Shown: positions 59,926 through 64,000 of the stretch, in pieces
Numbering within the stretch: position 1 is the stretch's first letter
Layout: every line of letters begins with the position of its first letter
Source of the DNA: Phyllostachys edulis
Lineage: Eukaryota > Streptophyta > Magnoliopsida > Poales > Poaceae
Assembly (NCBI GenBank): GCA_036346405.1
Contig: CM070561.1
Span: 10,648,441 to 10,712,440 of the forward strand
DNA length: 64,000 bases
Direction of reading: 5' to 3'
Notes under the pieces: model-generated
What the model saw: only the letters and a program-made list of their open reading frames with translations
Told to the model about the DNA's origin: nothing
The model's database searches: none
Position numbers and translations under genes: made by a program

Positions 59926-60652
59926 CGTAAGGACTTACAAATTGGTCGTGACCAAATACGAACTGGTCGTATAGAGATAGGACCTGGTCGTAAGTGATGA
60001 GGACCTGATTGTAGATCATATTGTATTAAGGTTCGTCTGATATAATTTGTGTGTATTCGGGAATCGATATGTTCTGCTAGGAGCTACTACGACTCGTGAT
60101 CGGAAAGGGTTTTCGAGTCACAACCGAACTACGCATGAACCTACAGGGTCACACACTTAACGGGTTGGAACAAACCAGTAGGAATACGATTCGTCAAACG
60201 TGTTCGGATAGGATCCGTCACGAGCACTATATAAGGAGATGCATGAGGCTGTTGGACACGTAAGTTTTTACACCACCGAAACCCTAGCCGCTATCTTCTT
60301 GAGAGATCTGCCGTGCAACTTGGTGTTAGTACACCGACGTACGGTTGTTCCTTCCCTGGACGTGTGGATACCGTAGAGGCGCTACTACGACTGTTGCGCT
60401 TGAGGACGATCCGCGATCTTCACAAGGAACTGCAGACGTTGCTGGAGGAGATGATCGACTTGCTCGATGCTAGATGATCGACTACGACCACTACATTGAC
60501 GCGCTCTTCGTTGGACCAGGCTGCTCCAACCCTTCTTCCGCTGCTCTGCGCGTCTGGTGGTAACGATCTATGATCATCTACTTGCTTGGCATCCTGGTTT
60601 GCGTGGTAGAAATTTTGATTTGTAGCTATCGTAGCCTGCCGGCAACCCTACA
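59926..60652 (+). repeat. Copia-3 5' LTR, right piece
   Basis: Resumes after the nest with the second CGTAA and ends CCCTACA before the primer site. Collinear with about 24040-24775 of the solo LTR in Copia-2. Confidence 0.92.
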
Positions 60653-60653
60653 G

Positions 60654-60666
60654 TGGTATCAGAGCC
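60654..60666 (+). promoter_or_regulatory. Copia-3 primer-binding site
   Basis: TGGTATCAGAGCC, a perfect initiator tRNA-Met primer site one base after the LTR. Confidence 0.93.
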
Positions 60667-62019
60667 ATCCTGCGTAGTTTTTGATCTGGATCGATCGCAT
60701 ATACTTGATATGTGGCAGTAATAGATTGGATCTATTACTGGTCGGGTCTGACAACCTAGATTGGATCATATAGATGGAACGATCTAGGCACTAGTCGATA
60801 TGATTGATCAGTTTCTCAGTGGTAGATGATGGGTTTACGAGGAGGTATGAGCTATAAGGACCAAATAATTTATTGCGCTTGGTCACGACCACTCTGCATA
60901 ACACTCCTACGGTTGGAATTCCGCCATCGGAGTTTGCCGCAGTGTGTGGTCGTATCAAGGCAATGATCAGAGTGGTTCGGAATAGGGTTAATGTGATTAA
61001 CCTGATGATTTCCAAGGCTCGGATACATGAATAAGATTCATGTTTCGGACCGCCGTGCTGGGTATTCGTACCGCGCGCTATAGGTAGTGTGTGCTCATGT
61101 CGTCCGATAGAATTGGATTCTGTGCATAACTTGTTTTTGCAGGGATTGATGTGAAAAGTATGACCCATAATTATTCGTGTATGAGATGCATGTATGTATG
61201 TAATTTTCATAACCTGCGTGTCATGCTTATTGCAGCCCAAGGCTGTCTATATCTTTGTATAACGGCCTACGTGTCGACTTGTGATGCTTCTTCACTCCTT
61301 GTAATTCATTACTAGTGCTATTACGAGTAATGGCTTAGTGGGAGTACTTGGAGGAGTCGACCACTTGGAGACATGACGAACAGGATGCATGGCGATGGAG
61401 ATCACCATGGAGACGGGTCATACTATATCACAATGCAATTTGATTGTCTGTGAATGGCTTTATATTCCTGTTCATTTATTTCTATACATGTTTTTGCTTT
61501 AAATGCTTTTAACATGGTAGAAGTAAAATTCCCTCATATAATATTAAGTTAAATTGATGCCCTCCCAAATATGTTGCACCATCCAAAGTCATGTATTTTA
61601 TTGGTATGTCTTGCCATAGTAGAGTGCCATTAACAATCCTTGACTAGATGGGTTTGTGTCAGACACTTACACGCTAAACATTGGTTTAACTTGACAAGGT
61701 TATCATAACAGTTGTGGACCTTGGGGCATAAGGGTTGGGTGCCGAAGCATAGAGATGCTGCCTAACAACAAGAGTCATATAGAGATATGATTAGCAAAGG
61801 TTGTTTACCATTTTTACTAATCTTCTAGCAGTGATGCCATAGCTCACTAGTAGATTAACTGATTGAGGGTCTTGAATCACTAAATGTCATAAGAGGGATA
61901 TGGAATTTAGTGGGAGTATCTTTGTTAAATTGTTTAATAGAAGTTACTTTGTTTGAACATATGTCTTAGTTTTGCATATTTATGTTGTAGATCATGGCAC
62001 CAACTGCTGTACCTACTTC
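60667..62019 (+). other. Copia-3 leader; gag not recognisable
   Basis: No gag motif or zinc knuckle in any plus frame. The region looks like the long untranslated leader of BARE-type elements followed directly by protease, so gag appears deleted. Confidence 0.65.
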
Positions 62020-62460
62020 TAGATGTTTTTCTTACCGACTCTTCTGTTAACTCATGGGTATTTGATACCAGATCGGTTTCTCATATCTGCAATTCGATGC
62101 AGAGTCTAACAAGGAGTAGGTGAATTACAAAGGGCGAGATGGATCTTCGTGTCGGGAATAAAGCAAGAGTTGCTGCATTAGCCGTTGGGACTATGCCATT
62201 ACTTTTGCCTTCAGGATTTATTATGGAATTGAATAATTGTTATTATGTTCCAGCCATTAGTAGAAACATTATCTCTGCCTCATGTTTGATGGCAGAGGGT
62301 TATAAATTCATTATTGAGAACAATGGTTGTTCTATATTTTTGAATGAAGTGTTTTATGGCTATGCACCTGTTTTGAATGGGTTGTTTATTTTAAATCTTG
62401 TTGATGCATCCGTCTATAATATTAATGCGAAAAGGCTTGACCTAATGAAATGAATCCACT
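62020..62460 (+). pseudogene. Copia-3 protease
   Basis: NSWVFDTRSVSHICNSMQSL has the protease DTG changed to DTR, which should abolish activity. MDLRVGNKARVAALAVGT and NNCYYVPAISRNIISAS continue the domain in the frame at 62139-62453, which ends at a stop before the pre-integrase zinc region. Confidence 0.88.
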
Positions 62461-63096
62461 TTCATTTGGCATTGTCGTTTAGGTCACATAAGTGAGAAGC
62501 AGCGTGAAAAAGCTCCATAATGATGGAACTCTAAACTCATTTGATTTAGAATCATTTGAAACATCTGAGTCTTGCTGATCGGAAGATGACCAAGACACCT
62601 TTCATCGGTCGGAGTGAAAGGCGTCCGACCAGATTGGCACTCATACATCTTGATGTGTGTGGACCAATGAGTCTGACGACTCGAGGTGGTTTCGATGCTT
62701 CATTACTTTCACCGATGACTATAGTAGATATGGACATATCTACTTAATGAGGCACAAGTCGGAATCCTTTGAAAAGTTCATGGAGTTCCAGAATGAGGTA
62801 CAGAATCAACTTGGCAAGACAATCAAATCTTTTATGATTTGATTGTGGAGGTGAGTTTTTGAGCCATGAGTTTGGTAATCATTTGAAACAATGTGGAATT
62901 GTTCCTGACTTACACCTTGGGCACTCCATAATGGAATGGTGTGTCCGAGCGGCGTAATAGGACCTTGTTGGACATGGTTCGATCAATGATGAGCCAATCA
63001 GATCTGCCATTGTATTTTTAGGGTTACGCTCTAGAAAGTGCCGCTTTCATTTTAAATAAGGTATCATCTAAATCAGTAGATAAGACACCATATGAG
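62461..63096 (+). pseudogene. Copia-3 integrase core
   Basis: LALIHLDVCGPMS supplies the first catalytic Asp. The frame then changes to FITFTDDYSRYGHIYLMRHK and ends at a stop at 62840 after LGKTIKSFMI. The SDCGGEF-like region and the SERRN-like region near 62945 are frame-broken. At least four breaks are visible. Confidence 0.85.
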
Positions 63097-64000
63097 ATGT
63101 GGACTGGGAAGAGTCCTAGTTTGTCTTTTCTAAGGATTTGGGGATGTGATGTCTATGTTAAACGTTTGACGTCTGATAAACTCACACCCAAATTAGATAA
63201 TTGCTTCTTTATAGGATATCCTAAGGAAACCAAAGGATATTATTTCTACGACCAGGAAGAAGGCAAAGTTTTTGTTGCCCGAAATGATGTCTTTTTGGAG
63301 AAAGAGTTTCTTTCAAAAGGAGTCAGTAGGAGAAAGGTGCAACTTGAAGAAATTCGGGAAACATCTAAAAGTGTTTCAACTCCTACTGAACCTCTACTGG
63401 ATGAAAAAAATGTTGTTGAACCTGTAGATGAGGCACCAGCCCCACGTAGATCTAAAAGGCCACGTCAATTGCCTACAAGGTATGGGCATGACATATTATT
63501 TTTATATAATGATCAGCCTAAGACTTATGAGGAAGCGATGATGGACCCAGACTCTGAGAAATGGCTTGGAGCCATGAAATCCGAGATAGACTCCATGAGA
63601 GAAAATCAGGTTTGGAATCTGGTCGATCCACTTGATGGTGTTAAAACCATTGAGTGCAAATGGATCTATAAGAAAAAGATTGATATGGATGGAAATGTTC
63701 ACATTCATAAGGCTCGACTAGTCGCAAAACGGTTTCAACAAGTTCAAGGAGTTGACTACGATGAGACTTTCTCACCAGTAGCGATACTTAAATCTGTTAG
63801 GATCATTCTAGCTATTCTTTGCATATTTCGACTATGAGATATGGCAAATGGATGTCAAAACAGCTTTCCTTAATGGAAACCTAGATGATGATGTGTACAT
63901 GACCTGACTGAAGGTTTTGTCGATCCAAAGAATGCTAGTAAAGTATGCAAACTTCAAAAGTCCATTTATGGGTTGAAGCAAGCATCTCGGAGTTGGAATA
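63097..64000 (+). pseudogene. Copia-3 integrase C-terminus and reverse transcriptase (partial at the window end)
   Basis: One frame (63097-63837) runs from MWTGKSPSLSFLRIWGCDVY through KGYYFYDQEEGKVFVARNDV to RT: WLGAMKSEIDSMRENQVWNL, ECKWIYKKKIDMDGNVHIHK, ARLVAKRFQQVQG and YDETFSPVA. A frameshift and stop at 63835 interrupt it. RT then resumes WQMDVKTAFLNGNLDDDVYM, a stop, and SIYGLKQASRSWN at the window edge. The YVDD box lies beyond the window. Confidence 0.9.

Larger units (their letters stand above)
43503..64000 (+). mobile_element. Copia-3: Angela/BARE-1-like element, 5' LTR and internal domain, runs off the window
   Basis: The 5' LTR (43503-60652) is split by a 15.6-kb nest of Gypsy solo LTRs; its own two pieces total about 1570 bp, matching the 1597-bp solo LTR at 23179. 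It is followed by a perfect tRNA-Met primer site and, after a long leader, by protease, integrase and RT in Copia order. Gag is not recognisable. The window ends inside RT, so RNase H, 3' LTR and target duplication are not visible. Confidence 0.93.

Overview
This is a stretch of plant nuclear genome, almost certainly from a grass (Poaceae). The evidence is a plant-type prolyl oligopeptidase gene split by GT-AG introns, an LTR family whose first bases resemble the cereal BARE-1/Angela family, a TRIM element, small MITEs, and very large Ty3/Gypsy LTRs nested in one another. Nothing in the window is bacterial, organellar or viral in layout. The species cannot be read from the sequence.

Region 1 (1-10700) is the 3' part of one host gene. 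Six plus-strand exons join in frame to give the last 278 residues of a prolyl oligopeptidase with the complete Ser/Asp/His triad. Its introns have been heavily colonised: a decayed 4.5-kb Copia element (1687-6179), a 414-bp MITE, an antisense 691-bp TRIM (7768-8458) and a 193-bp hAT-type MITE with an 8-bp target duplication. All splice sites are still in place.

Region 2 (10700-19044) holds a possible 2.56-kb solo LTR with an AG microsatellite, a long AT-rich stretch with no recognisable gene, and the 5' end (LTR plus primer-binding site) of a minus-strand LTR element. Region 3 (19045-27560) is a Copia element complete in structure, with both LTRs and a perfect GTTGC target duplication. It is coding-dead and carries a 1.6-kb Angela-like solo LTR inside its reverse transcriptase. 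Region 4 (27561-43502) is a mosaic: a Copia gag remnant split by a Gypsy LTR, a GGTCCTGAGG tandem array, minus-strand LTR pieces, and an internally deleted Tekay-like Gypsy gag-pol on the minus strand.

Region 5 (43503-64000) is an Angela/BARE-1-like Copia element that runs off the window. Its 5' LTR is split by a 4.9-kb (net) solo LTR with a perfect CGTAA duplication. That LTR is itself split by two more solo LTRs of about 5.5 and 5.2 kb, with perfect GGACC and GTAGC duplications. The gag-less internal domain of the outer Copia follows.

No new multi-gene system is visible; only one host gene is supported. The most unusual signals are non-coding and lie inside the giant Gypsy LTRs: (a) a roughly 70-nt block shared by two diverged LTR families, with consecutive palindromes that appear to change in a compensatory way, and (b) arrays of 40-odd-nt imperfect hairpins ending in GACCTC, in LTRs saturated with GACCTCC. 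Both are read by eye and need alignment of many genomic copies.
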